Assembly: GCF_025449335.1 (NCBI RefSeq)
Contig: NZ_CP104883.1
Coordinates: 1,790,501 to 1,854,500, forward strand
Reading direction: 5' to 3'
Source of the DNA: Bartonella sp. HY328
GTDB taxonomy: Bacteria; Pseudomonadota; Alphaproteobacteria; Rhizobiales; Rhizobiaceae
Length of the DNA: 64,000 nt
The notes under the pieces were generated by a model, which saw nothing but the letters and a program-made list of their open reading frames with translations, had not been told where the DNA came from and searched no databases. Shown in pieces: positions 37,018 through 46,026 of the stretch; the stretch's first letter is position 1, and every line of letters begins with the position of its first letter. The translations under genes and the position numbers were made by a program.

Positions 37018-38046
37018 TTATACAAAGGGAATATCATAATGTTGCGTTTTATCTAGCCATTGCGGGATTGGCAATGATTTTTCGCGCAAAAATTGTGGGT
37101 TATAGAGTTTTGATAGGTAGCGGTTACCATAATCACAAAGCATGGTAACAATGGTTTTTCCCTTCCCCAACTCGCGTGCTAAAGAAATAGCACCGGCAAT
37201 ATTTATACCCGATGACCCGCCAAGGCATAGGCCTTCATATTGAGCAAGATGAAACAACTCAATTAGCGCATCACTGTCACTTACCTGATAAGAAAAATCA
37301 GGCTGCAAACCATCAAGATTGGCGGTTATACGCCCTTGTCCTATCCCTTCAGTAATTGAGCTTCCTTGAGATTGCAATTGACCATTGGTGTAATAAGAAT
37401 AAAGGGCTGCGCCAAAAGGATCGGCAAGACCGATTTTAATCGCTTTATTATGCTCTTTTAACCCAATAGCCGTACCAGCCAAAGTTCCGCCAGAGCCGAC
37501 AGAGCAAATAAACCCATCAATATTGCCTTGTGTATCGCGCCAAATTTCTTTGGCTGTTGTCTTTATATGGGCTTCACGATTAGCAACATTATCAAATTGG
37601 TTAGCCCATAAGACGCCATTTTCAGTGGTCTTTTTCAAACTTTCGGCAAGGCGGCCTGATAATTTAACATAATTATTGTCATCACGATAAGGCACTGCTG
37701 GCACTTCAATAAGCTCGGCCCCCTGCAAGCGCAGCGCGTCTTTTTTTTCCTGTGATTGGGTGTTTGGAATAACGATAATTGTTTTATAGCCTAAAACCGC
37801 CCCCACAAGTGCAAGACCAATGCCGGTATTACCTGCTGTTCCTTCAACAATAATACCACCCTTCTTAAGTTCGCCCTTGCGTTCTACATCACGAATAATC
37901 GATAGAGCAGCCCGATCTTTAACCGATTGACCAGGGTTTAAAAATTCTGCTTTACCCCAAATTTCGCACCCAGTTAGCTCACTTGCGCGATTTAAACGGA
38001 TAAGTGGCGTATTTCCAATCAGATCAAGCACAGATGTATCAGCCAT
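37018..38046 (-). CDS. cysK: Cysteine synthase (O-acetylserine sulfhydrylase)
   Basis: 342-residue fold-type II PLP enzyme that makes cysteine from O-acetylserine and sulfide. The PLP lysine is Lys43 in GQSVKDRAA; the cofactor loops EGTAGNTGIGLAL (near 67) and SVGSGGTLAGTA (near 185) are intact. It is a little longer than E. coli CysK, with a C-terminal extension as in Brucella. The first loop reads TAGNTG rather than TSGNTG, as in several rhizobial homologues. Cystathionine beta-synthase is an alternative but less likely from length. It precedes sseA by 133 bases. Confidence 0.9.
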   Translation of the reverse strand: MADTSVLDLIGNTPLIRLNRASELTGCEIWGKAEFLNPGQSVKDRAALSIIRDVERKGELKKGGIIVEGTAGNTGIGLALVGAVLGYKTIIVIPNTQSQEKKDALRLQGAELIEVPAVPYRDDNNYVKLSGRLAESLKKTTENGVLWANQFDNVANREAHIKTTAKEIWRDTQGNIDGFICSVGSGGTLAGTAIGLKEHNKAIKIGLADPFGAALYSYYTNGQLQSQGSSITEGIGQGRITANLDGLQPDFSYQVSDSDALIELFHLAQYEGLCLGGSSGINIAGAISLARELGKGKTIVTMLCDYGNRYLSKLYNPQFLREKSLPIPQWLDKTQHYDIPFV

Positions 38047-38242
38047 GTTTTTTTCCTTTAATGTTGAGTTTTAAACATTTTGGCGACACAAATTTGCAAC
38101 AGCGATTTATGTCTCTTTGGTAAACCCTGCCAACAATAAAAAGAAAACCTTACGCAATCAAAGAAAATTATACCTCTGATATATCAATATTTGATAAATT
38201 TCATTAAATATAGCGATCAATTAAAAATCTATTCTATTTAAA

Positions 38243-38264
38243 AAAGGGCATATCAATACCCTTT
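38243..38264 (-). terminator. Probable terminator of the cob operon
   Basis: On the minus strand AAAGGG (38264-38259) pairs with CCCTTT (38248-38243), then more T residues. It lies 39 bases after the EamA transporter stop at 38303. The stem is short, so confidence is moderate. Confidence 0.5.
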
Positions 38265-38302
38265 GTGAATTACGAATATCGCAAGTTATGAATTTAAAAA
38301 AC

Positions 38303-38731
38303 TCATAACTTTAAAGATAACAATATGACGCCGCCAGCAATTAAAACAACGCCAAGCCAATTAATGCCAGATAGTTTTTCACCGAGAAACGCAACGCCAA
38401 AAATTGCGACTAAAATAACCGATAATTTATCAACCGGTGCAACTCTTGAAGCATCGCCAATTTGCAAAGCTCTAAAATAAGCAAGCCATGACGCCCCCGT
38501 TGCAAGCCCTGATAAAACGAGGAATAGCCAAGATTTAGCCGATACTTCACTTGGCTTATGCCATTGATCGGTAAGGGTTAAAAAAAGGCAGAGTGCTGCC
38601 ACAATAACCAGCGTGCGTATAAACGTAGCAAAATCAGAATTAATGCCATGAATACCGACTTTTGCAAAAATTGCGGTTAATGCTGCAAAAACTGCTGATA
38701 AAACTGCCCAAAACTGCCAAGAAGCTGCCAT
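38303..38731 (-). CDS. Single-domain EamA (drug/metabolite transporter) protein in the cob operon
   Basis: About 142 residues from the ATG at 38731 (GGGAG 12 bases upstream). Five hydrophobic segments are visible (AVLSAVFAALTAIFAKVG; FIRTLVIVAALCLFL; WLFLVLSGLATGASWLAYF; VILVAIFGVAFLGE; WLGVVLIAGGVILLSLKL), which is one EamA unit; such half-size members work as dimers. The PVDKLSVILVA stretch is typical of this subfamily. The start is one base after the cobO stop, so it is part of the cob operon. Substrate is unknown; the context suggests cobalt, a corrinoid precursor or a metabolite link. Confidence 0.85.
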   Translation of the reverse strand: MAASWQFWAVLSAVFAALTAIFAKVGIHGINSDFATFIRTLVIVAALCLFLTLTDQWHKPSEVSAKSWLFLVLSGLATGASWLAYFRALQIGDASRVAPVDKLSVILVAIFGVAFLGEKLSGINWLGVVLIAGGVILLSLKL

Positions 38732-38732
38732 T

Positions 38733-39356
38733 TTAAAACTCAACTCCCTTTTGTCCTTTTATGCCTGAGCGAAATGGATGCTTGATGAGTTCCATTTCAG
38801 TAACAAGGTCAGCTTCATCAATAAGCTCTTGCTTAGCATTGCGGCCAGTAATAATAACATGCTTCATGAATGGGCGTTCACGCACGGTTTCAAGCACTTC
38901 TTCCAAAGGCAAATAGTCATAACGCAGAACGATATTTAACTCGTCACAAAGCACCATATCGTAACTTTCATCCAAAATCATTGACTTGGCAACTTCCCAA
39001 GCTTCCCGTGCCATAGCAATGTCTTTTTCACGGTCTTGCGTTTCCCAAGTGAAGCCCTCGCCTGCCGCAAAAACGGTTACTTGATCACCAAATTTATCCA
39101 AGGCCAGACGCTCGCCAGTTGCGCGTGAACCTTTAACAAATTGAACAACACCAATTTTCATATTATGGCCAAGGGCACGAAAAACCATTCCAAAGCCAGC
39201 GGTTGATTTGCCCTTACCTTTACCGGTATTAACAATCAAAAGTCCTTTTTCACCGGTTTTTCCCTCATTCATTCGATCACGGGCGGCTTTTTTCTTCTTC
39301 ATTTTTTCCGCGTGGCGGGCATTGATTTCCTCAGTTGTCATTGTGGTTTTATCCAT
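38733..39356 (-). CDS. cobO: Cob(I)yrinic acid a,c-diamide adenosyltransferase
   Basis: 207 residues from the ATG at 39356, which lies one base after the cobN stop and has an AGGGTGAG site; a longer frame running into cobN is not credible. CobO/BtuR family: it transfers the adenosyl group of ATP to the reduced corrin cobalt. The P-loop is VNTGKGKGKSTAGFG near residue 42, and VQFVKGSRATGERLAL, DMVLCDELNIVLRYDYL and VIITGRNAKQELID follow in order. Fourth gene of the cobU-cobW-cobN-cobO-EamA operon. Confidence 0.96.
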   Translation of the reverse strand: MDKTTMTTEEINARHAEKMKKKKAARDRMNEGKTGEKGLLIVNTGKGKGKSTAGFGMVFRALGHNMKIGVVQFVKGSRATGERLALDKFGDQVTVFAAGEGFTWETQDREKDIAMAREAWEVAKSMILDESYDMVLCDELNIVLRYDYLPLEEVLETVRERPFMKHVIITGRNAKQELIDEADLVTEMELIKHPFRSGIKGQKGVEF

Positions 39357-39357
39357 G

Positions 39358-42300
39358 TCACTCACCCTTATTTTGTAATTCTTCCAGTTGAAATGCAGCT
39401 GAATTGGAGCGCCCAATCCAAAGACCACGATCTAAAGCCTCATTTAGCTTTTGTGCTATCTCACGCAGTGCTGCCGGATTTTGCTCAGTTAAAAATGATC
39501 GAACCATATCATCATTAATATAGGCATTATAAATTGCTTCAAAATGTTCGCTACGCACGGCATTTGTAGTTGCTGCAAACGCAAAAAGATAGTCAACACT
39601 CGCTGCCATTTCTACGCCCCCTTTAAAACCATGTCGCATGGCACTTGCAATCCATTTGGGATTGATAGCACGGCCACGCAATGTGCGGGCAATTTCTTCC
39701 TCCAAGGTTTTGATAAGGGGGCGTTCTGGCCTTGATAAATCATTATGATAAATTTGCGGCCATAGCCCTGATTGTGTTGCCGCTGCAGCAGCCATACCAC
39801 CTTCAAAAGCATAATATTCACCAGAATCTAGTAAATCATGCTCTCTATTATCCTGATTTTGTACCACCAACTGCAAGGCAACCATTCTGGCATTTAATTC
39901 TGCGCTTGCCGTTTCCCCCTCACCTATGCCATAGGCATGATCAGAATTAGCAAGCCATGCTTTTCCAAGATCATCTCGCTTATCCCACTCGCCAGAATCA
40001 AGAAGCTCTTGTAACCCTGTGCCATAATGACCCGGTTTTGCACCAAAAATACGATAGCCCGCCTTTTGGATCGCTTGTTGATAGGTTAATCCATAACCTT
40101 CTTCCATGAAATGCGCTATATCTCCCTTCATATTAGCGGCGATCGGATTATAGGCCTCTTCTTCATCAAGCGCACCAACGGCTCTTATGGCTTGGTCAAG
40201 CAAAACCAATTGGTCAGGAAATGCGTCACGGAAAAAACCTGATATACGCAATGTGACATCAACACGCGGACGACATAATTTTTCTAAAGGTATAATTTCA
40301 TATCCCGTCACCCGTCGTGATGCCATATCCCATAAAGGCTTAACGCCGATTAGGGCTAAAGCCTGCGCAATATCATCGCCACCCGTGCGCATATTGGACG
40401 TACCCCATACAGTAAGCCCTAAAGCTTTTGGCCATTCACCATGATCTTGAACATAGCGTTTTATCAACAATTCGGCAGAGCGAAAACCCAAATCCCATGC
40501 AGCAGGGGTTGGCACGGCGCGGTTATCAACTGAGTAAAAATTACGTCCCGTCGGTAAAACATCAAGTCGCCCCCGCGTTGGCGCTCCGGATGGCCCGGGG
40601 GCAACAAATTTGCCATTTAGTGCGGTAAGCAAAGCTTGCATTTCTGCATTACCGCAGCTTTCGACTAAAGGGCGCAAAAACGTATCAATTTTTTTTAAGA
40701 TTATTTGAGTTTGAGGGAGCCAAGCTGGACAAATAATGGTTTTATCAACAAGACTTGCCGCTAATAATTCGATACGCTCAACACTATCACCAAAACTACG
40801 CCAAGGATCAACAGTCACATCTGCAAGGATTTGAGGCCGTTTACCTTGCCAAGGCGCTGCCATATCGCAATTTAACGGATCAAAACCTAATTCAAGATCA
40901 TTAGCGATCGCACGATGCAAGCTACCATCTTCATTTTGACCACGCGGAACACGTACCAAAGCGACTAACAGATCCGTTAATTGCTTGCCCGTTGGCGCCG
41001 CACCAAAAACATGCAAACCATCTCTAATTTGCAATTCTTTCAAATCACATAAAAAAGCATCAAGTTTTTGCAAGGCAAGATCCTCATCATCTTGCCCTTT
41101 AATTCCTGCGTCACTGCCAATACCTGTTATGTCAACCAGTTGTAAAATTTGGTCTTTTAGCTTCAATAAGCGGCGGGGATCAACTCCAGATGCCTCATAA
41201 TATTCATCCACCAAGATTTCTAAATCTTTAAGCGGCCCATAACTTTCAGCGCGGGTTAATGGCGGTGTCATGTGATCGATTATCACCGCACTTGATCGGC
41301 GTTTAGCTTGTGTCCCCTCACCTGGATCATTGACGATAAAGGGATAAATATGCGGTGTTGCACCAAGTGCTAATTCTGGATAACAATTGTGCGATAGTGC
41401 TAATGCTTTACCTGGTAACCATTCCAAATTGCCATGCTTACCCATATGCACAATGGCATCTGCCCCATAGACATGGCGCAGCCAAAAATAAAATGCCATA
41501 TAGTGATGTGATGGCGCAATATCAGGGGCATGGTAAACTTGTTTGGCATCCATACCAAAAGCTCGCTCAGGCTGTAATGCAACCACTATTTTACCAAAGA
41601 ACAGGACGGGAAGCGCAAAAGCATCATCAACAATAAATGCATCCCCCTGCGGGTCCCCCCAGCGCTCATTCATTTCAGCTTGTGTGTTCTGCGGTAATTG
41701 TGCAAATAATTGGCGATAATTCTCAAGAGACAGGGACACACAAATAATGCGGGCCTTTACGCCTTCATTGGTTGGCCCTTTGATCAGCTTTTCCATAAGA
41801 GCAAGTGGTGTTTCAGGAATATTTTCAACATCATAGCCATTATTTTGTAGAGCATTCAATACAAGATGGGTGGCTGCAGGTGTATCAAGACCAACGCCAT
41901 GTCCCAAACGGCCATCCCCCCCCGGATAATTGGCCATAACTAATGCAATTTTTCGCTCAATTGGCGTTTTTTTGCCAAGTTTGATCCAATTTTTTGCTAA
42001 ATCAGCAACAAAATCAACGCGATTCTGCTGTATCTGGTGGCGAATAATATTAGCTTCCACCTCTTCGTCGAAAAACTCTGCCGCTTTAAAGGATATAGCA
42101 CGGGTTAAAACACGGCCGTCAACTTCCGGCAAAGAGACATTCATGGCAATGTCTCGTGCTGGCAAACCACGAGTTGATGATTGCCAAGTCGCCTTATCAC
42201 TACCTGATAAAACCACTTGCAATACCATATTATGATATTTATCAAGCACTGTACCGGTTGCGTCGCCATTTAATGACGAAACTGCAAAACCCGTTGTATT

Positions 42301-43104
42301 GAGAATAAGCGCTGGTGGGCACTGGCTTAACAATTCTTCAAGGATAGCAACGCTTAAACTGTCTTTTAAACTGCTTAAAAAAAGTGGCAACGGTGCAACA
42401 CCGCGCTGCTGTAAAGCTTCCACTATTGCTGCAATAGGCTCAGTTTGTCCACTTTGAACAAGAGCGCGGTAAAAAGTTATTGGCACAATAGGACTATTGG
42501 CAACTAACCCATTTCCTTGCCAATTTTTTTGAATTTCTGTCAAGCTAGGATTAGCAAGATTGGGCCACCAAAGTCCCGCTTTCATTAAAGGTTTTGCGTC
42601 AATTGGACGTTCATTTTTTCCTAATATAAAACCACAATATTTGAGAAAATTCTGGGCATTAAAGCTGCCACCTTCAATCAAATACTGCCATAAGGCATCG
42701 CAATCTTGGCGAGCAATGTTACAAAAACGCATCAAAGTTGGATCTGGTTTATCATCACCTGGCAAAACCACCAATTTAATATCATGCTCACAAGCGGCAG
42801 CGTAAAGCGTTTCCAAACCATAGGGCCAATAACTTACGCCGCCAATAACACGTACAACAATAAGGCGAGCGAATTTTGCGGTTCGCTCAACATACTGGTC
42901 CACCGACATCGGGTGTGAAAGAGCCATTAAATTTGCTAAGCGTAATGAATAAGCTTTATCTAAAAGCACAGATTTCGCTGCGGCTAAGCTGCATAACTCC
43001 GTATCAGCCGATGATAGAAAAATAACCTCACCTGCCGATTGGCCAAGATCAATTGCCTCATCAGCGTCGCTGATTGCACCTTTTTGCGCCAGTAAAAGAT
43101 GCAT
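39358..43104 (-). CDS. cobN: Cobaltochelatase subunit CobN
   Basis: 1248 residues, the normal size for the large subunit of the ATP-dependent aerobic cobaltochelatase that inserts cobalt into hydrogenobyrinic acid a,c-diamide, working with CobS and CobT (not in the window). Conserved blocks include NYPGGDGRLGHGVGLDTPAAT near residue 392, HMGKHGNLEWLPGKALALS near 555, PGPSGAPTRGRLDVLPTGRNFYSVDNRAVPTPAAW near 843 and the MRHGFKGGVEMAASVDYLFAFAATT region near 1165. Two bases separate it from cobW and one from cobO. Its presence marks the late-cobalt pathway. Confidence 0.98.
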   Translation of the reverse strand: MHLLLAQKGAISDADEAIDLGQSAGEVIFLSSADTELCSLAAAKSVLLDKAYSLRLANLMALSHPMSVDQYVERTAKFARLIVVRVIGGVSYWPYGLETLYAAACEHDIKLVVLPGDDKPDPTLMRFCNIARQDCDALWQYLIEGGSFNAQNFLKYCGFILGKNERPIDAKPLMKAGLWWPNLANPSLTEIQKNWQGNGLVANSPIVPITFYRALVQSGQTEPIAAIVEALQQRGVAPLPLFLSSLKDSLSVAILEELLSQCPPALILNTTGFAVSSLNGDATGTVLDKYHNMVLQVVLSGSDKATWQSSTRGLPARDIAMNVSLPEVDGRVLTRAISFKAAEFFDEEVEANIIRHQIQQNRVDFVADLAKNWIKLGKKTPIERKIALVMANYPGGDGRLGHGVGLDTPAATHLVLNALQNNGYDVENIPETPLALMEKLIKGPTNEGVKARIICVSLSLENYRQLFAQLPQNTQAEMNERWGDPQGDAFIVDDAFALPVLFFGKIVVALQPERAFGMDAKQVYHAPDIAPSHHYMAFYFWLRHVYGADAIVHMGKHGNLEWLPGKALALSHNCYPELALGATPHIYPFIVNDPGEGTQAKRRSSAVIIDHMTPPLTRAESYGPLKDLEILVDEYYEASGVDPRRLLKLKDQILQLVDITGIGSDAGIKGQDDEDLALQKLDAFLCDLKELQIRDGLHVFGAAPTGKQLTDLLVALVRVPRGQNEDGSLHRAIANDLELGFDPLNCDMAAPWQGKRPQILADVTVDPWRSFGDSVERIELLAASLVDKTIICPAWLPQTQIILKKIDTFLRPLVESCGNAEMQALLTALNGKFVAPGPSGAPTRGRLDVLPTGRNFYSVDNRAVPTPAAWDLGFRSAELLIKRYVQDHGEWPKALGLTVWGTSNMRTGGDDIAQALALIGVKPLWDMASRRVTGYEIIPLEKLCRPRVDVTLRISGFFRDAFPDQLVLLDQAIRAVGALDEEEAYNPIAANMKGDIAHFMEEGYGLTYQQAIQKAGYRIFGAKPGHYGTGLQELLDSGEWDKRDDLGKAWLANSDHAYGIGEGETASAELNARMVALQLVVQNQDNREHDLLDSGEYYAFEGGMAAAAATQSGLWPQIYHNDLSRPERPLIKTLEEEIARTLRGRAINPKWIASAMRHGFKGGVEMAASVDYLFAFAATTNAVRSEHFEAIYNAYINDDMVRSFLTEQNPAALREIAQKLNEALDRGLWIGRSNSAAFQLEELQNKGE

Positions 43105-43106
43105 TA

Positions 43107-44171
43107 TTAGGTCTTATCAGCTAGTTGTTGAATGGAGTTTGTAATTTTTGTAGCATCCATATCATGCAATCCAATCACAACTAAGCGACTTAAACCCTTT
43201 TCACCTTCATTAAGTGGACGATCATAGTAATGTTGAATACGACTGCCAACAGCTTGAACAACAAGGCGCATGGCTTTGCCTTTAACCGCCATAAAACCCT
43301 TAAGGCGTAAAATATCATTGTCACTTATAATATTTTTTAATCTATCAACAAAAAGGCTTGGATTGGTGATTTCACCAAGCTCAACCACAAAACTCTCAAA
43401 TTCATCATGACTATGGGCTTCCCCTTCTTCATGATGCATCTCATGATGGGATTTACGATTTTCAATGTCGCTTTCTGTGCCAATATTTAAACCAAGCAAT
43501 ATATCTGCACCAAGTTTGCCAAAATTAGCAGCAACCATATTAGCAACCCGTTCGCCATGGGCTGCAATAGTTTCTTTAACTTCTGCTAATTGCTGCTCAT
43601 CAATTAAGTCAGTTTTATTCAAGACAATGAGGTCCGCAGCCTTTATTTGGTCTTCAAAGAGTTCTTCTAATGGGCTTTCATGGTCTAGCGATTCATCAGT
43701 TGCACGTTGGGCAGCAATCTTATCATGGTCATCGGCAAAGCGTCCCTCAGCAACCGCCGCACTATCAACAACGGTAATAACGCCATCAACGGTTACGGAT
43801 GTTTTAATTTCAGGCCAATTAAAAGCTGCCACCAAGGGCTGAGGCAGGGCAAGCCCAGATGTTTCAATAATAATATGATCAGGCCGCTCACTACGTGCCA
43901 ATATCTTGGTCATTGCAGGTATAAAATCATCAGCAACGGTACAACAAATACAACCATTATTTAGCTCGATAACATCTTCTTCCTTGCAATTTTCAATTCC
44001 ACAACTTTTAAGCAGATTACCATCAACGCCAAAATCACCAAATTCATTAATAATCAAAGCTATCCGTTTACCATTCGCATTTTCAAGCAAATGACGGATC
44101 ATAGTTGTTTTACCAGATCCCAAAAAACCTGTGATGACGGTGGTCGGAATTTTGGTTGTTAGTAATGTCAT
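43107..44171 (-). CDS. cobW: CobW GTPase/metallochaperone
   Basis: 354-residue COG0523 G3E GTPase. The P-loop GFLGSGKT is at residues 15-22, the metal-binding CxCC motif (NGCICCTV) at 74-77, and VLNKTDL near 178 supplies guanine recognition. A His-rich loop (HHEMHHEEGEAHSHDEF, near 243) lies before the C-terminal CobW_C domain. CobW is thought to deliver cobalt to the cobaltochelatase; its place directly upstream of cobN supports that rather than the zinc role of some relatives. Spacing of 2 bases on each side shows operon membership. Confidence 0.96.
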   Translation of the reverse strand: MTLLTTKIPTTVITGFLGSGKTTMIRHLLENANGKRIALIINEFGDFGVDGNLLKSCGIENCKEEDVIELNNGCICCTVADDFIPAMTKILARSERPDHIIIETSGLALPQPLVAAFNWPEIKTSVTVDGVITVVDSAAVAEGRFADDHDKIAAQRATDESLDHESPLEELFEDQIKAADLIVLNKTDLIDEQQLAEVKETIAAHGERVANMVAANFGKLGADILLGLNIGTESDIENRKSHHEMHHEEGEAHSHDEFESFVVELGEITNPSLFVDRLKNIISDNDILRLKGFMAVKGKAMRLVVQAVGSRIQHYYDRPLNEGEKGLSRLVVIGLHDMDATKITNSIQQLADKT

Positions 44172-44173
44172 AA

Positions 44174-44689
44174 CTAATTACCCTTTAATTGGATTGGAAG
44201 TCCTGCTGCAATAAAATAAACATTATCAGCATAGCTAGCAATTTTTTGATTGAGCTCACCGGCAAAGTCGCGAAACTGCCGGCCTAGTTTGTTGTCTGGC
44301 ACTATACCCAAGCCTACTTCATTAGCAACAAAAACAAGATGGGATTGATTGTTTTCAAGTTGGTTTAACAAAGCATTTTGATAGGCTGCAATATCATAGC
44401 CATTAAGCATTAAATTGCTAAGCCATAATGTCAAGCAATCAACCAGAATAATATTATCCGGGCTATTCAAGTTTTTGAGTGCTACACCCAACTCTAATGG
44501 ACATTCTAAAGTTTGCCAATAATCTTTTCGCCGTTCTTTGTGCAACTGAATTCGACTTTTCATCTCGTCATCGAAGGCTTGTGCTGTCGCTAAATAAACC
44601 GCTGTTAAATCTGTTTGTAAAACTAAATTTTCTGCGAATACTGATTTTCCAGAACGCGTTCCTCCTAGAACCAAATCAATGCGTGCCAT
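44174..44689 (-). CDS. cobU: Adenosylcobinamide kinase / adenosylcobinamide-phosphate guanylyltransferase
   Basis: 171 residues; bifunctional CobU (called CobP in some species), which phosphorylates adenosylcobinamide and attaches GMP in nucleotide-loop assembly. The P-loop GGTRSGKSVFAE is at residues 9-20, and DCLTLWLSNLM near 84 plus FVANEVGLGIVPDNKLGRQFRD near 118 are family signatures. First gene of the operon, divergent from a flavin reductase gene across 217 bases. I looked for a cobalamin riboswitch in that gap and did not recognise one. Confidence 0.95.
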   Translation of the reverse strand: MARIDLVLGGTRSGKSVFAENLVLQTDLTAVYLATAQAFDDEMKSRIQLHKERRKDYWQTLECPLELGVALKNLNSPDNIILVDCLTLWLSNLMLNGYDIAAYQNALLNQLENNQSHLVFVANEVGLGIVPDNKLGRQFRDFAGELNQKIASYADNVYFIAAGLPIQLKGN

Positions 44690-44906
44690 ATTACCTTCCC
44701 TATATTAAGATCTGCGTTATTTTATAAATGTTCTAAAAAGACCAATCTTTTTCTTTATGGTTGTATTCAAGCTCTTCACAAGCTTTATAAATTAAACTAG
44801 ACCTTATCGGTGATTAAGCATGACTGCGGTAAAACTATATCATTATTTTTTCAAGGTATTCCTAAAAAACTCTTGATTAAAAGTGAAATTAATATGGACG
44901 TATTTT

Positions 44907-45452
44907 ATGACTGACCCAATTAACACGATTGAATTAGAAAAAATGGAGCCAATTGCATCGCAATCTTATCGCGATGCGATGAGCCATTTTGCAGCTGCTG
45001 TCCATATTGTAACAACTGATGGACTTGCTGGAAAGCGAGCTACCACTATATCAGCTTGCTGCTCGTTATCAGATTCGCCGCCTACACTATTGGTGTGCTT
45101 AATGAAAACTCATTCAAATAATCGCTTTTTTATCGACAATGGTCGATTTTGTATAAATACACTCGCAAGTAATTCACAAAATCTTTCTGATATATTTGGC
45201 GGGCGCACCACTATTCCGCCAGAAGAGCGTTTTGAAAAGGCTAAATGGCAGACTTTAAAAACGGGAGCACCAGCTCTAATTGGCGCGCTCGCTTCATTTG
45301 ATTGCCGACTTGTTGGTTGGCATGAACATGACACTCATTATGTGCTTTACGGTGCTGTCGTTGATATTCAAATAGCTGACGCCGATGATGCTTTAATCTA
45401 TTTAAACCGAGCCTACCACTATCTGCCATTAAAAAGCGATAAAAACGTTTAA
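44907..45452 (+). CDS. Flavin reductase-domain protein, candidate cob(II)yrinate reductase CobR
   Basis: About 181 residues from the ATG at 44907; a GTG at 44883 would add eight. It is a flavin reductase (HpaC-like) split-barrel protein: AMSHFAAAVHIVTTDG, KRATTISACCSLSDSPPTLLVCLMKTHSNN, FCINTLASNSQNLSDIFGG and the C-terminal HYVLYGAVVDIQI are typical FMN-binding blocks. In Brucella melitensis a protein of this family, CobR, reduces the corrin cobalt before adenosylation by CobO. The position, head to head with the cobU-cobW-cobN-cobO operon, makes CobR the most likely role. A general flavin reductase for a monooxygenase is the alternative. Confidence 0.8.
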   Translation: MTDPINTIELEKMEPIASQSYRDAMSHFAAAVHIVTTDGLAGKRATTISACCSLSDSPPTLLVCLMKTHSNNRFFIDNGRFCINTLASNSQNLSDIFGGRTTIPPEERFEKAKWQTLKTGAPALIGALASFDCRLVGWHEHDTHYVLYGAVVDIQIADADDALIYLNRAYHYLPLKSDKNV

Positions 45453-46026
45453 TATCGGCACTTAATGTAAAAAATGCTTTATTGATCTTCCCAATATATA
45501 TTATTGGTGATTAATTACAGCTAAATACACTCGCTTTAACTATAAAGTCTGCCCATACTCCAAGACTATTTTTCTTTTTTTTCCGTAACATTTATTCTAC
45601 TGTATTGCTGTTATTGTAGATGCAAATACTGCCTAACTACCGCAGCAAGATTACCGCCCTCCTGCATTATTTCACTAAATATCCTTACAAAAATGTATTT
45701 TTCACGACAGTATTTTTAATATATAACAACAACTTATCAAAAAAGTGCATTTTTTTATGTATGAGTGTTTTTTTTATTTTTTTTCTTCATATTGTCATTT
45801 AAGCGTGAAACAATAGCGACAATTATAAAATATTTAAATTATATTTTATGTGAGTTAAATTTTTTTATTATAAATATAATATAGATTTTTATTACTTAAT
45901 TTAAATCAAATTGTATTTCAATAATAATTATATCAAATTAATTCAATATAATTATAAGTAAAAACAATATCAATATTTATTTATATCAATTTACATCAAT
46001 CTATGTAGTTTAAGCAAGGTACTTTA
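45453..46026. other. Very AT-rich intergenic region before glpD
   Basis: 574 bases with no credible gene. A 60-codon frame at 45620-45802 is only Phe/Leu/Asn-rich chance reading. The last 120 bases have near-repeats of TATCAAT and an imperfect dyad (45926-45933 with 45946-45953). These might concern glpD control but are not distinctive in such AT-rich DNA. Confidence 0.5.

Noticed and set aside
45620..45802. 60-codon frame before glpD
   Set aside because: Composition is Phe, Leu, Asn and Lys as expected from random AT-rich DNA; no ribosome-binding site and no known relative.
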